NCBI GenBank assembly: GCA_003116975.1
Contig: BGKB01000010.1
Location: forward strand, 434,001 to 498,000
Origin: Aurantiochytrium sp. KH105
Taxonomy: Eukaryota > Sar > Bigyra > Thraustochytrida > Thraustochytriidae
Direction of reading: 5' to 3'
Length of the DNA: 64,000 bases
The position numbers and the translations under genes are program-made. Positions 28,881 to 40,089 of the stretch are shown in pieces. Positions within the stretch are counted from its first letter, which is position 1. Each line of letters opens with the position of its first letter. Under the pieces are notes generated by a model that worked only from the letters and a program-made list of their open reading frames with translations, was not told the origin of the DNA and searched no databases.

Positions 28881-31465
28881 ATCCCGGGGACCACTGAAAG
28901 AAATTTATACTTGGTTGTTTGCTGCCACCGCCGCTACAGCTGCCGGCGAGACGCTCTATCGCCACCACAGCTTTTATGAGACCGACTGTACAATGTTCTC
29001 TGCCACCACAATACTGTTTTCTCGAATGCATGCACGTGACCACCTCGGGCCTCCTCCCCCGGTTCCCTGCGGCGCGTTTCGCTTCCTTTTATGGGCTCGC
29101 TTCGCTAGTCTTTACCTGCCCACTTCTCTCTCTCTCTTTCTCTCTCCCTTTCTCTCTCTCTGTGCTGCTGCTGCCGCTGCTGCTGCCGGTGATGTTTGTG
29201 ACTTGTTTTGGTCAGTGCCGCACCGTGTGGATCTTTTATAGCCTTGCGCGGATGCGGTTGTGTAGTCCGATGGAATCCGAGCCAAGCACCAGGCCTCGAG
29301 CACGAGCCCTCTCTTCACTTTCCTTGATTTCGGCCCAGCCCACCCAGCCTTGCAGACACGAAGGTACCTCCTTCACCACCGTCGTCGTCGCCGTCGCCGT
29401 CGCTGCCGCCGCCGCCGCCAATCTGTCTCTGCAGACCCGTGCCGAAGGCCTCCCGGCGTGAGTTGCGATACGGTAGCAACCGCTACCACGCCCGTCCGCC
29501 CCCCCCCCTCCCTCTGTCGAGCCCGAGTTCGAGTCCAAGTCCGGGTCCTAAGCCCAAAGCCGAACGCCCTGAACGGGCGCAAGCTTCCCAGCGAGTTCGC
29601 TAGCTGGGGTGCTGCTGCTCGCTGCACTTGCCGCGCCGCCGCTGTCGGCTGCGGCAGAATGCAACCGCAAGAATGCAAATGCGGCGCCGTCAAATTCCGC
29701 ACTGTAGGGCCTTCGCGCCACGCCGTGACGACCGACGGCTCGTGAGTTGTCCGGGGTATGCTCGCTCGGCTCGACCTCGCTGCGGCTTCAAGTTGGGCGC
29801 GTCGGCCGCGCCAGCCGCCGTGGGTCCTCCCTTTTATCCCGCGCGCTCTCTGTCTCTGATGCTCACCCGGCACACGGCGAGAGACGTCGTCCTGGACCAG
29901 GCCGGCACGGTTGGGACGAGTTGCGTTCCTTGTTTTCGCAGCTTCTGCAGCGGCGGCTACAGCTGCAACTGCTGCTGCGCTGCTGCAAGGACAACGATTG
30001 CGGATCCACGCTGCCCGTCTTGATCTGGCTGGCCCGGCCCAGTCTGGTCTGCTCGTGTGGCCTTTCTGGGAGTGAGCGAGGGATGCGGCGACGTGCAGTG
30101 ACCGGGCTCGGCTGCGGCGCGGTCGACCAGATTGGAGCGGGATCCGCGGCGCGGGATCTTTTTAACCTTGGCTCACTCGGTTGTCGCGCGCCTGCTTGCC
30201 CGCTTGCCCGCCTTCGTTCGTCGCGCAGGAGGATAAACCTTTCGTGTCTGCCGGTTGAAAGCGGCGCGAGGTAGCAGCGGTAATCCGTGTCCCGGCGGAT
30301 GCGAGGTCGAGGTTGCGGCCGCGGTCGAGTTTGGCGGCGTTTGATAGATGGGATGGGACACAGGAGGATCGCGTTTTGGTTGCGCGCAGTTTGATCGATC
30401 GCAATGCCTTGCAGCGGAACAGAGTGCAACGCAATGCTATACGATAGAATGGAGGGGAATGCAATGATAAACAGCTCTTTTTCCTGAGAGCGACCTCTGC
30501 GCCACGCCCGAAGGATGCGGCAGCGGCGACTTCGAACCGAGCAGGCAAACAAGCAGGCAAACAGGCAAACAAGCAGGCAGGCAAGCAGGCGCCTTCGGGA
30601 TCTGCGAGGTGCTCGCTGGTGGCGGAAGGGGCGACTGACGACGGCGTGCGGCCGACCGACAGACCGACCGACCGATCGACCGACCGACTGACGATCGCAG
30701 AGCTCGCGCTTGTGCGCGGGTGCTTGCGCTTGTGCGCGGGCGGGCGAGCGAGCGAGCGAAGTACTACGCGCACCGGTATTCGGGATTTGGTGGATTTGGA
30801 TTGGAATTTGAATTCAAACCCTCCCAGCGAAGCAGTTCTGCCGGCGCCCAAATCCCGCGCGACGTCGCGACGCGAGGCCGGGGCCGAGGGCGAGGACGCG
30901 CGCAAGCCCGAGACCTACAGCGTCAGCTGCAGCGGGCGAGCGTGCCTCGTGCAGCGAGCAGTTTGTATCTGCTTGGAGCAGGCAGACCGATCGACCGCTG
31001 GATCGACATTTGTAAAAAAGGTCCGCGGGATCGGACGAGGCCGGCCGGTAGCAGCAGTCGCCCAGGCCTCCCGCTGCCGAGCCCGCGTTCTGACCCGCCC
31101 GTGCCGCCGCGAGCACGCAAAGTGAAGCAGTGCAGCTGCAGCAGGAAACCCGCCCCGACGGGTCCGCTTCGCGCCGCCGATGTCGGCGCTGCTCTGCGAT
31201 GGTGCCGCGTCCTCCCTCGCGCGCGGGGCTCGGGCTCGGGCTCGGGCTCGTGTCGTGTCGTGTCGTGTCGTGTCATTTTAGAGCCTTCCTTGCCTCGCCT
31301 CGCCTGCCTCGCCGGGTCCCGATTCTGCGCCAGGATACCGCTGCGTGTCCGACCCGGCACGTGCCCGCGCACACCGCGTAGTTTTGTAACTAGTTTCACG
31401 CAGTCGGGTCGTAGTTCTGCGCAACGCTTTTTGGGAGCCGCTCGCAGCAGCAGGTCGAGCGAGCG
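28881..31465. other. 2.6-kb intergenic region, GC-rich
   Basis: No gene is supported between the divergent genes starting at 28880 (minus) and 31466 (plus). It contains (CT)n near 29125-29161, GCCGCCGTCGTC-type tracts at about 29385-29415, (GACC)n at 30650-30687, GCAG/GCAA repeats at 30543-30590 and GTGTC pentamers at 31250-31274. Open frames here follow the repeats. Confidence 0.5.
29233..29241 (-). promoter_or_regulatory. candidate TATA box
   Basis: On the minus strand the sequence reads CTATAAAAG, the textbook TATA element, about 355 bp upstream of the ATG of the large unknown protein. Position is plausible only if its 5' UTR is about 325 nt. Confidence 0.35.
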
Positions 31466-32902
31466 ATGGGATCGATCGATCGAAGCAAGCAAAGCGGACG
31501 CGGATCGCGCGGCGCTCGGCTGGCAGGCAGGCAGGCAGGCAGCGCGGCGGAGAAGAGGATGCAGGAGGGCGACCGTAAACGCAAGGCCGGAGGCGGCGTC
31601 GAGGCCGAGCTGCCGGAGTTCAGGTTGCTGCGCAGAATCGGCCAGGGAACCTTTGCGCAGGTGTTCGAGGCCGTCGCGATCGACGACACGGAGGAGTTAT
31701 CGTCAGCGACGCGCGTGGCGCCAGGAACAGCTGGGGCCGGCGCTGGGGCTGCTATTGCTACTGAGTATGCTACGGCTGCTACCGCTGGTGCTGCTGCTGT
31801 GGCGGTGAGCGCAAATTATGATCAAGCAGGGGCTGCAGAGAGCCCTCGTGGCACGAAAAAGCAAAAGGAGAACGACGGCGGCCATCAGGCCGAGACAGTG
31901 AACGAGAGCACGAATGATTCCAAGAAATGCGAGCCTCAAAAGGTGGCCATCAAGAGGATCCGGCAGGATGATGGGCGTGGGCCCGGCCACAGCGCCAAGA
32001 CATTGACCCAACGCGAAGTGGATACCCTGCGACGCATGGACCATCCCAACATCCTCAAGTTGTTAGGCGTCTTTGACAAACAAGGCCGTACGCATCTCGT
32101 GCTCCCACTCTGTAAATGGGATCTCGAGGCCGTTCTCGCGGACCGCTCGGTTCAGCTGACGCTCGCAGATGTAAAAACCTATGCGCAAGGCATGCTGCGC
32201 GGCCTCGCGCACTGCCATGAGCGAGGCATTCTTCACCGCGACGTGAAACCCAATAATATCCTTGTAGGAAATGATGGGAACATCAAGCTCTGTGATTTTG
32301 GCAGTGCTCGCGAAGTCCAAACAGAGCCCGGAAAGCTCACTCGTCAGGTGGTGACGCAAAACTACCGATCACCAGAGCTCATCTTTGGTCTTGACCCTTA
32401 TGACACACAAATCGACGTCTGGGCTGCGGCATGTGTGATTGGCGAGATGCTGCGCCGCGATGTACTTTTCGACGGGCGCTCTGACATCGATCAGCTCTCC
32501 AAAATATTTGCAGTCATCGGTACGCCTACGGAGAGCGAATGGCCAACGATGCGCTCCATGCCTTTTTACTTTCCGTTTCAAGTTGCATCTGCAAAGGGGT
32601 TAGCTTCAGTGCTTTTCGTTCGTGAGGACTTGGCATTTGGCTCAACAGCGGACGAAGCCTTAGCCAAGCAACAGACTTTAGCCTTGCTTGGCGGTATGCT
32701 CAAATTCGATCCGTCGCGTCGTACGACGGCGCACGCTGCTGCACAAGATGTACTCTTCGAAAGCCCACCTTTGCCAAGCCTCGTAAGCGGGCTTGCCCAA
32801 CCCCAATCTCTGGAAGGCGCTCATGGCAGCAGCACCGGCGCGTTTCGCGTAAGCAGCGACGGATCCATGTCGAGCTCTTCGCTCTCTAGTTGGGGCGAGT
32901 GA
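31466..32902 (+). CDS. CDK-like serine/threonine kinase (CDK7/CDK20-like) with insert in the N-lobe
   Basis: 478 residues from ATG; Met32 (31559) is an alternative start, since the first 31 residues read like translated flanking repeat. The glycine loop is GQGTFAQV (59-66), then an insert of about 85 Ala/Gly/Glu-rich residues (72-157) before VAIK with Lys163. The rest of the kinase follows: helix-C Glu184, HRDVKPNN (257-264), DFG (277-279), activation segment LTRQVVTQNYRSPE (291-304) and the C-lobe motif IGTPTESEWP. The QVVT-x-x-YR-x-PEL segment and the final FDPSRR...FESPPLP resemble CDK7 (CDK-activating and TFIIH kinase) and CDK20/CCRK. The helix-C segment replacing PSTAIRE is TLTQREVDTL. 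All catalytic residues are present. The exact CDK subfamily is uncertain. Confidence 0.85.
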   Translation: MGSIDRSKQSGRGSRGARLAGRQAGSAAEKRMQEGDRKRKAGGGVEAELPEFRLLRRIGQGTFAQVFEAVAIDDTEELSSATRVAPGTAGAGAGAAIATEYATAATAGAAAVAVSANYDQAGAAESPRGTKKQKENDGGHQAETVNESTNDSKKCEPQKVAIKRIRQDDGRGPGHSAKTLTQREVDTLRRMDHPNILKLLGVFDKQGRTHLVLPLCKWDLEAVLADRSVQLTLADVKTYAQGMLRGLAHCHERGILHRDVKPNNILVGNDGNIKLCDFGSAREVQTEPGKLTRQVVTQNYRSPELIFGLDPYDTQIDVWAAACVIGEMLRRDVLFDGRSDIDQLSKIFAVIGTPTESEWPTMRSMPFYFPFQVASAKGLASVLFVREDLAFGSTADEALAKQQTLALLGGMLKFDPSRRTTAHAAAQDVLFESPPLPSLVSGLAQPQSLEGAHGSSTGAFRVSSDGSMSSSSLSSWGE

Positions 32903-33243
32903 CCTTGGCTTCCTTGCCAGCGAGAGCTACTTTCCTTTCGTTTCTTGAAAACTGAAGAATTGGTCTGCCTATGTTACCAACCAACGCGCAATGGAACGAA
33001 AACAAACAGAGAACGCCAGCAACTTTGCCCATCTTTAGCACTATGGGCACAAGATCAAAAAATGAGTGAGAGAGAGAGAAAGAGGAGGATAACTGCCTTC
33101 TTTTCGCTCATTGGTCATTTTGTGGAAAGCAAAAATGAAAAAAAAAATGGAAAAGCAAAAAAGATGAGTTCGTGTAGGCACTACATTATTCTTTTCTTTT
33201 CTTTTCTTTCTTCTGATTCGTCAGATGTGACGACACAAAGTAC
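32903..33243. other. convergent 3' flanks of kinase and histone deacetylase genes
   Basis: 341 bp, A/T-richer than its surroundings, with A-rich and CTTTT-repeat stretches. No gene is supported. Confidence 0.5.
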
Positions 33244-34467
33244 TTACACAAGTCCACTTTGATGCAGCTTGCCCATCAGCTTTTCGCGATCAACGCCATC
33301 GCGCGCCAGCAGTTTCTCGATCTCTGCGAGAGCCTCCGACTCTGTTGCGCTTAGCGCATCACCAAACCCAAGAATGCTCGCAACGCGGTCGATCACTGCT
33401 CGCTGACTCGGCTGAAGCGCCTGATACGCCCACGCATTAGCCTCGACAAGGAATTCGTCTTCTGCCTTGGATTTATGGCCCGTAAGGGCTTCCACCACAG
33501 CGAGGCCGCAGAATGGACTGTATTCCTTCGAGTAGCCGCCCTCGTGCGCAAAGAGAATGCGGCCCTCGCACATGGTATTGGCGACCTCGATAATCTGGCG
33601 CGCCATGCCTCCAAAGGCCTCGCTCGTCAACATCATTCGTGCGAGGGGATCGCAAAAGGCACCATCGTAGCCAGCGCTGACAAAGATGAAATCGGGATCA
33701 AACTTGCGCAACGCTGGAAGGACGGCTTGCGTCATGGCATATTCGTAGGCACCAACGCCCGAGCCCGGAGGGAGGGGAATATTGATCGTGGTCTGACCGG
33801 CTTCGCCTTCAATGATGGCGCCGCGACCAATGGGATAGTTGTTGTCCTGGTGCAGGCTGATAAAGAGAAAGTCTTGGTCGTCTTTTGCCGCAGTCTCCGT
33901 TCCGTTGCCGTGATGAATGTCAAAGTCCACGACAGCAACGCGACGGTGTCCGAGGCGACGTGCGTGGAGCGCGCCAATGACAATATTATTGAAGATGCAG
34001 AATCCCATACCCTGATCAGGCTCGGCGTGATGGCCCGGCGGGCGCACAAGACAGTACGCATTACGCACCTTTGTGGCGTGAATGGCCTCGACAGCGGCGA
34101 GCACGCCGCCACAGGAGAGTATAGCGATACGCCAGCCTTCGTTACCGAGACGGGCCATTTCACCCGTGTCGCCGCCCCGTTCCCGCGCGCTGATTTCGGC
34201 GACCTTGTCCACATAGGCCTCGGTGTGAAAGTAGAGAAGCTCTTCGCGTTTCGCCTCACGTGCGCGAATCCGCGTTATGTCATCAAGAGCGCCGCTCACC
34301 TCGAGCAGGGCATGCAGCCGGTGCTTAGTCTCTGCGGCCTCCCAATGCTCTCCCGGCTGGGTCCAGATATCAAAGCTTACGGACCCTGGCTCGTGCCAAA
34401 GGTACAGTTGCTCAAAGACATATCCCGTCCCAGAGCTCCCGTGGTTCTCTCCGTCGCTCTGCGCCAT
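33244..34467 (-). CDS. class II histone deacetylase / acetylpolyamine amidohydrolase-like
   Basis: 407 residues from the ATG at 34467; the in-frame upstream extension has no ATG. Catalytic and zinc residues are intact: tandem His146-147 in GHHAEPDQG, zinc ligands Asp183 and His185 in DFDIHHGNGT, Asp268 in SAGYDGAFCDP, and transition-state Tyr312 in EGGYS. The N-terminus (LYLWHEPGS...QPGEHWEAAETKHRLHALLEVSG) resembles the bacterial HDAC-like amidohydrolases and the plant organellar HDA14/HDA5 branch more than fungal Hda1. The length suits a single-domain enzyme. No targeting peptide is evident, so location is open. It removes acetyl groups from lysines, or possibly from polyamines. It is convergent with the CDK-like kinase. 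Confidence 0.92.
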   Translation of the reverse strand: MAQSDGENHGSSGTGYVFEQLYLWHEPGSVSFDIWTQPGEHWEAAETKHRLHALLEVSGALDDITRIRAREAKREELLYFHTEAYVDKVAEISARERGGDTGEMARLGNEGWRIAILSCGGVLAAVEAIHATKVRNAYCLVRPPGHHAEPDQGMGFCIFNNIVIGALHARRLGHRRVAVVDFDIHHGNGTETAAKDDQDFLFISLHQDNNYPIGRGAIIEGEAGQTTINIPLPPGSGVGAYEYAMTQAVLPALRKFDPDFIFVSAGYDGAFCDPLARMMLTSEAFGGMARQIIEVANTMCEGRILFAHEGGYSKEYSPFCGLAVVEALTGHKSKAEDEFLVEANAWAYQALQPSQRAVIDRVASILGFGDALSATESEALAEIEKLLARDGVDREKLMGKLHQSGLV

Positions 34468-35926
34468 CTTGTTTCCGCTGCCAGCAGCCTGCAGATGTAT
34501 GTAGCCTAGAGGCAGAAAGAAGCCTGCAGCAGTACGTGGCAAATAAACCTCCAAACAGACTCTTTCTGCGCTGCGTATACGCGTTCAGGGCGCGCGAGTC
34601 AGTGTCGCTGGGCGGCGGCGGCTTCCTCGCTCGTTTCGGGTCTGCTCGCCTTTTTCTCTGCCAAAAAAAAGCTTCCTTGCATGCGTCGCTTGCATGCTGT
34701 ATAGTAAGTTAGGACCAGCTATACTGCTGTCAAAACTTCCGCAGCCGGCCCTGCAATCAAGCAGCCACCCAGCTGCACCGCTGGCCTGCTGGCTGGCTCC
34801 CGTCCTCTCGCCGCGCGCGCCGGCTCGCGCCCGCTCTCCTTTCTTCTTCTTTCCCCGCGCAGCTGGCCGCAGCCGCGTCGCCCCAAGCCATCCTCCCCGG
34901 CGCACACCCGTCCCTTCGCACACCCCCATCCCCGCGCGCACCCCTCCCCCCGCACCTGTCCCGCCTCCCGGTGACCGCAGGGTCCCCCGGTTCGACGCTT
35001 GGCTCGCCGTGCGGTGCTAGGCCCCTGCTACCGGGAACGCTACGGGGGGGGGGGCCGGGGCGGGGATAGGCCTGTTTGTAGAGGGCGCGATAGGGGGCCG
35101 GGAAAGAGGCCTATCCGGGGGGCGCGCCGCGGCGCTGGCAACCATCCAGACGCCCAGGCAGCACACGGAGAGGGCGCGGCTGCGAGGCGGCGAGGGCCGG
35201 GCAGACCCGATCGCGGCGAGGCCTCTGCGGCGGCCCTGGAGCCAGCCGAGCGGCCTTTCAGCCTTGGAGCCTCGCAGCCTTGGAGCCAGCCAGCCGAGCT
35301 CCTGGGGCTCTCGATACTGGGAGATTGCGTGCTTTGCGCGCTTGTGGACCTCGAGAAGCTAGCTAGCTAGCTAGCTGGCTGGCTGGCTGGGCGGGTGGGC
35401 GAGCGAGCGAGCGAGCGAGCGGGCGGGCGAGGCTGGGCAGGAGGCCGAGGGCGAGAGCAAGGAGATCTTGCTACGCGTGCGGAACATCGTCGACAGCGTC
35501 TTTGTTGGTGCTGCTGTTGTTGTCGCGGCAGCGTCAGCGAGGGTCTTTCTTGCGCGAGCAAGTCCAGTTTCCGTGGTGCTCGAACAATTCGCTTTGCATA
35601 GCGTTTGCTTTGCCTTGAAGCTGCTTGGATCCGTGCCTGATCGGGACAGCAAAGGGAAACCCGCGTAGTGCTCTTGGTTTGCTGTCACCCTTGCACGGCC
35701 TCGCGTTTCTGTACATCGGATTGTACATAGTCGATATCACGCGACGCAAGTCAACGCAAGCCAAAACAAGGCAACTCTTGTATTGTGAGCGCAGTGAGGA
35801 AGAGACGAGGAGCCAAGCTAAAGACGCAGGTGGATGCTATTCTGCTGTTAAAACTCATCATCAAAAAACACAACAAGGAGAACGGAATTGCGTATTCACC
35901 TTGCGTGTAAATAGAACGACCCGTCG
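34468..35926. other. intergenic: upstream of HDAC (minus) and Pumilio (plus)
   Basis: 1.46 kb with no supported gene. A run of 11 G at 35044-35054, followed by CCGGGGCGGGG, could form a G-quadruplex. A microsatellite chain lies at 35357-35432. The Pumilio 5' UTR should occupy the right end. Confidence 0.5.
35357..35432. repeat. chained tetranucleotide repeats CTAG, CTGG, GGGC, GAGC
   Basis: A continuous tract that passes from (CTAG)n through (CTGG)n and GGGC/GGGT to (GAGC)n and (GGGC)n, each block differing from the last by one base per unit. Confidence 0.85.
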
Positions 35927-36366
35927 ATGGCGCACACTTCAAAAGAGGCGTTTTCGCAGGACTTTGCGCAGCGTACGAGCATCCTCGGCGCCGAGCATCC
36001 GAACGCAGACCCAAATGCTCTCCTAAGGTCAACTTCTGTACCTCTAGAGGCACACCATGCGGGACCGATTTTGCCAGGACCTTCTGCAAGTAGCAGTACG
36101 CGGGGCATTGGCGCGGACGACTTTCTTGGAATCGATCGATCTGGAGCGCGCTCGGTGACGGGCGGCGGTCGTGGGCTGGGGGAGTCTGCAGCAGCAGCCG
36201 CGGCAGCCTCTGCTGCCGGCGACGCACCACAAAAGCCAGACAATGGCGCACCATTGAGGTCCAATGATGGCGCCGCCCCGTCGTCGTCGTCATCTTCATC
36301 GACAACAACGGCAGCGACATCGTCTTCGCGACCAGTTGGTCAAGCGCTTGCTGTTGCCCAGCAACA

Positions 36367-36397
<31 letters not shown>

Positions 36398-39088
36398 CAG
36401 GATAAATCGCAGACGCAGCAGCAGCAACAACCACAACATCACCATCAGTTCTCGTCATATGGTATGCCTGCTTCCGCGGCATCAATGTACCAGTATGTTC
36501 CTTCACCAGCTATGCATCCCGTCAACATGGGCATGATGGGCATGACACATCCCCCGAGTCCGGGTTTGTTTCCAGCATCGTTCGTCCATGCGACTCCAAG
36601 CCCGTATCTCGGCCCAGCGTCGCTCAGTCCGTTTTTGGCAACACCCCAAATGCGTGCCTCATCGACAAGTGCGCAGTTCGACTTTTACCCAAGGCAAGGC
36701 CAGCATCAACATCAGCAAGGCGATGGCTTCATGGATGCATCAGCCCCTAGTCCTTCCCCGTCTCCTTTCATGCACCCACTGCTACCGCAGTCGCTGCTTG
36801 GAACCCCGCCCTCTACGTCCATGCAAATTCACCAATTTCAGCAGCAGCAAGAGCTACAGCAGATGGCGGCCAGGCAGAATCAAACGACCCATGGCCAGTC
36901 ACGTCAGAATGGTGCGACGACAGGTCAAAATGCCCAGTATCAGCAGCAGCAGCAGCAGCAGGCGATGCCGCCGCAATTGCTCATGCCCGACTTGCAACTC
37001 AATCAAGATGCCAACAATAATGGAGCGTACATGGCGCAGAGCCAGGGAGCGCAGCAAATGGACGACATGCAGGTACCTTATTCGCAGCATCCTCATATGC
37101 AGCAACCGCACCAGCAGCAAATGCCGCCCATGATGCAGTACTCACCTGGATTTGGGCCGTCCGGCTACGCCATGTACGCGTATGCGCAGCCCGCGCCACC
37201 GCAAGCACAGTATTATGCCGCTTCTGGTTATGTAACATCCAGCCCAGGCATGATGCCAGGAGAAGTGATGTCTCCGATTGGCATGCCTTCCATTGCACAG
37301 CTGCCGCCTTCTGCAGCGCAAACCTCTCCAGCCCGTCAGACGAGTGCAAGATACCTTTCTTCCTCCTCAGGGTCTTCGCAGGGCGCCGGGAAGGGAGACC
37401 CACTCTCGGGTAGCGCGAAATCCCCCAAGGCCTCAGAGCGTTCTTCCGCATCTGGGTCTGGCGCGGGTGCCGATCGCAAGCCTCCCAAGCTCTCTGTAGA
37501 AACGTCGGGCGGTAGCCACGGACGAGGCGGAGGTGCAAATAGCGGCAAGCCTGGCAGCAGTAGCAGCAGCGGCGCTGGCGGAAACAACATCAGCCACAAT
37601 AACAACAACAACAACGGCGGTGGCGTAGCTGATGGCTCTGCGGCCTCAAATCTTCTCGAGAAACTTCATAGCAAATGCGGAGTTTCTCCTCGAAATGGCG
37701 GAAGCGGGCGTCAACGTGATGGGCCAGGCGGCCGCGGCGCGGCGTCAGGCCGAGGTGGAGGCGCCGCAGGTGTCAAGCGAGACAAGAAGTCAGCCCCTGC
37801 CGTGGCAGACGTGGAGTGGGGCTTGCGCTCGATCCGCGGCCAAGTCGTCGAGTTCGCCAAGGACCAGCACGGCAGCCGCTTCCTGCAAACTCAATTGGAC
37901 TCCCCGACAGTGTCAGACGAGGACAAAGAAAACCTCGTCGCAGAGATCCTCCCCGACGCACAGCGACTGTGCGCTGATGTCTTTGGCAACTACACAATCC
38001 AGAAGCTGCTCACGCATGGTGCGAGCACTCCCGCGCAGCAAGAGCAGCTCGTGAAGGAAGCCATTGAGAACCACATGGTGGAGCACAGCAACGGTAGCTA
38101 CTCGTGCCGCGTGATTCAAAAGATGATCGAGTGCATTTTCAGCGACCAGGGCGAAGAAGTCGCGCGCTCGCTCAAGCCTGGAGAACCTGGATCGACTCTG
38201 TATTCTGTCGAGTATCAAGACCAGCTTTTGCGAGAGCTTGATGGACATGTAACTAAATGCGCGTGCTCGAACAATGCAAACCACGTGCTTCAAAAGCTGC
38301 TCGAGTGCGTGCGCCCGCTGTCCCGCATCGACTTCATCTTTGACGCATTCAAGGGCAAGATGGTGGAGCTTTCAACGCAGGCGTACGCCTGCCGCGTGGC
38401 ACAGCGCGCCATGGAGAACGCAGAGGACGACCGCCTCGAACCTTTGCTCGCGGAAATCATGGACAACGTTGAGATCCTTATTCAGGACTCCTTTGGCAAC
38501 TATGTCACACAGCATATCATTCAGCATGGTGACCCTGAGTCCCATGATAGTTGTCTCAGTCGCCATCGCGCCGAACTCATCTCCATTGTCAAGACCAACT
38601 TGCTGCGTTTCTCGCAGCACAAGTTTTCCAGTAATGTCGTCGAGCGCTGTCTCGAGTCAGGTAATCGTGAGGAGCGTCGTATGCTAATTGCGAAAATGCT
38701 TGGTCCAGCAGATAGCGTCAAGACTTCAAATGCTACCTCCGCGCGGCAGCCTTCTGGCAACGCGCAATCTAGCGGTGGTAACGGGGCCACCAAGACTCTG
38801 CTTGAGGTGATGATGACCGATCAATTTGCCAATTATGTCATTCAAAAGGCGCTCGAGGTGGCCGAGCCCGACCAGCGTGAGCAAATTGTCATCGTAATAC
38901 AGCGCAACGCCAACGCACTCAAACGTCTCACCTATGGTCGTCATATTCTCAACCGTCTTGAGCTGAACAACAAGTCTGGCGGCTCTCGTCGTGGCCGTCG
39001 CAACAACGGTAGCAATCGTGGTCACGCCCACGGCCATGGCGGCCACTCGCACGGTGGTGGCCACGGCAATGGGTCAGACGGGCGGTAG
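35927..39088 (+). CDS. Pumilio (PUF) family RNA-binding protein
   Basis: 1053 residues from ATG. The first 620 are disordered and Gln/Ser/Met/Pro/Gly-rich, with polyglutamine runs near residue 145 and a basic Gly-rich stretch before the PUF domain. The PUF domain (about 629-1016) has eight repeats with recognition residues SR..Q (HGSRFLQTQ), NY..Q (GNYTIQK), CR..Q (CRVIQK), NH..Q (NHVLQK), CR..Q (CRVAQR), NY..Q (GNYVTQH), SN..E (SSNVVER) and NY..Q (ANYVIQK). Under the known PUF code these read 5'-UGUAUAUA-3', the canonical Pumilio/Puf3 site. Insertions of about 30-40 residues sit between repeats 3 and 4 and between 7 and 8. The tail is Gly/His-rich. PUF proteins bind 3' UTRs in the cytoplasm and promote mRNA decay or repress translation. 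Confidence 0.96.
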
Positions 39089-40089
39089 TTGATAGATATG
39101 TGTATTGCTGCTCGTTATCGCGTCGCTTCCACAACTCATGCCTTTTATTGGAACATCAATCTAACTAACTTACAGTGACCTATGGCGAATATATTCCCCG
39201 GGCTGTCCCTTTGGCTTGTGTCTCTTTCTCTTCTTGCTCAGAGACACAATCGGAATTGCTATCATTCCCTCTTTCTTTCCTTCTTTCTTGCTTGATTTTC
39301 TCAAAGCGGCCAGACGGACGTGAATCGAGGTCAACCTTGTCATGCAAATTCGACTCGACGCATTGATGTGATCTCTTTCCCCACTTCTCCGCATTCTTTC
39401 GACAAAGCAAACTTCGAATACTTGACTGGTGTCATTTACGACATTTTTGCAACACCTGGCCACAGACCGCAAGTTCAATGTTGTTTTTCCCAAGCAAATA
39501 TCGGCGCTGACTCCGTCTGCGATCATCCCCGGGCCGCTGAAAGCTTCTTGCCTGTGGCGACTCCTGCTGAGGGCCGTGAGTCCTCTCTGACATGTGAGTA
39601 CTCAGAGCGACTCCGTGAAACTCCTAACGCAGGCCCGACTCAGGTCCGCTGCTTCGTGGGGACCACACTGGTACCCGATGTGTCCCCGTTCTGGTGGCCT
39701 ACTTACGCGTCAAGACACTGGGGCCGACGCCGAGGGCCAGAAAAGTCTCAACGGCTATGTGTGCACAACCACAGAAGTCCCAAGTAGCGTTTTCGACTGA
39801 AAGCAACTACTGCTGCCAATGCCAATGCCAATGCCATAGCGGTCTCTCCACCGTAGCGTGGTGGGGAGAGACGGGCGGCGCAGGCCTCAGGCCTTCAAGC
39901 CGCGCGCCACAGGCCTCAGGCCTTCAAGCCGCGCGCCACAGGCCTCAGGCCTTCAAGCCGCGCGCCACAGGACTCAGGCCTTCAAGCCGCACGCCAGAGT
40001 CACTGCTGCTGCACACGTGTGCAGTAGTCGTGGCGAAGAAGGCGGCGGCGGTGACTGATTGCAGGCAAAATAAAAGCTCTTCGAGGACA
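39089..40089. other. intergenic: Pumilio 3' flank and CRAL-TRIO gene upstream region
   Basis: No separate gene is supported. The right half is open in the frame of the downstream gene but contains a 29-bp minisatellite. A CAG acceptor-like site (GACTGATTGCAG) at about 40051-40062 suggests a possible 5' UTR intron. Confidence 0.5.
39881..39996. repeat. 29-bp minisatellite, four copies
   Basis: Copies start at 39881, 39910, 39939 and 39968; the unit begins CAGGCCTCAGGCCTTCAAGC and ends CGCGCGCCA. The first three are nearly identical and the fourth has several changes. The unit length is not a multiple of three, yet the array stays open in several frames. Confidence 0.95.
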
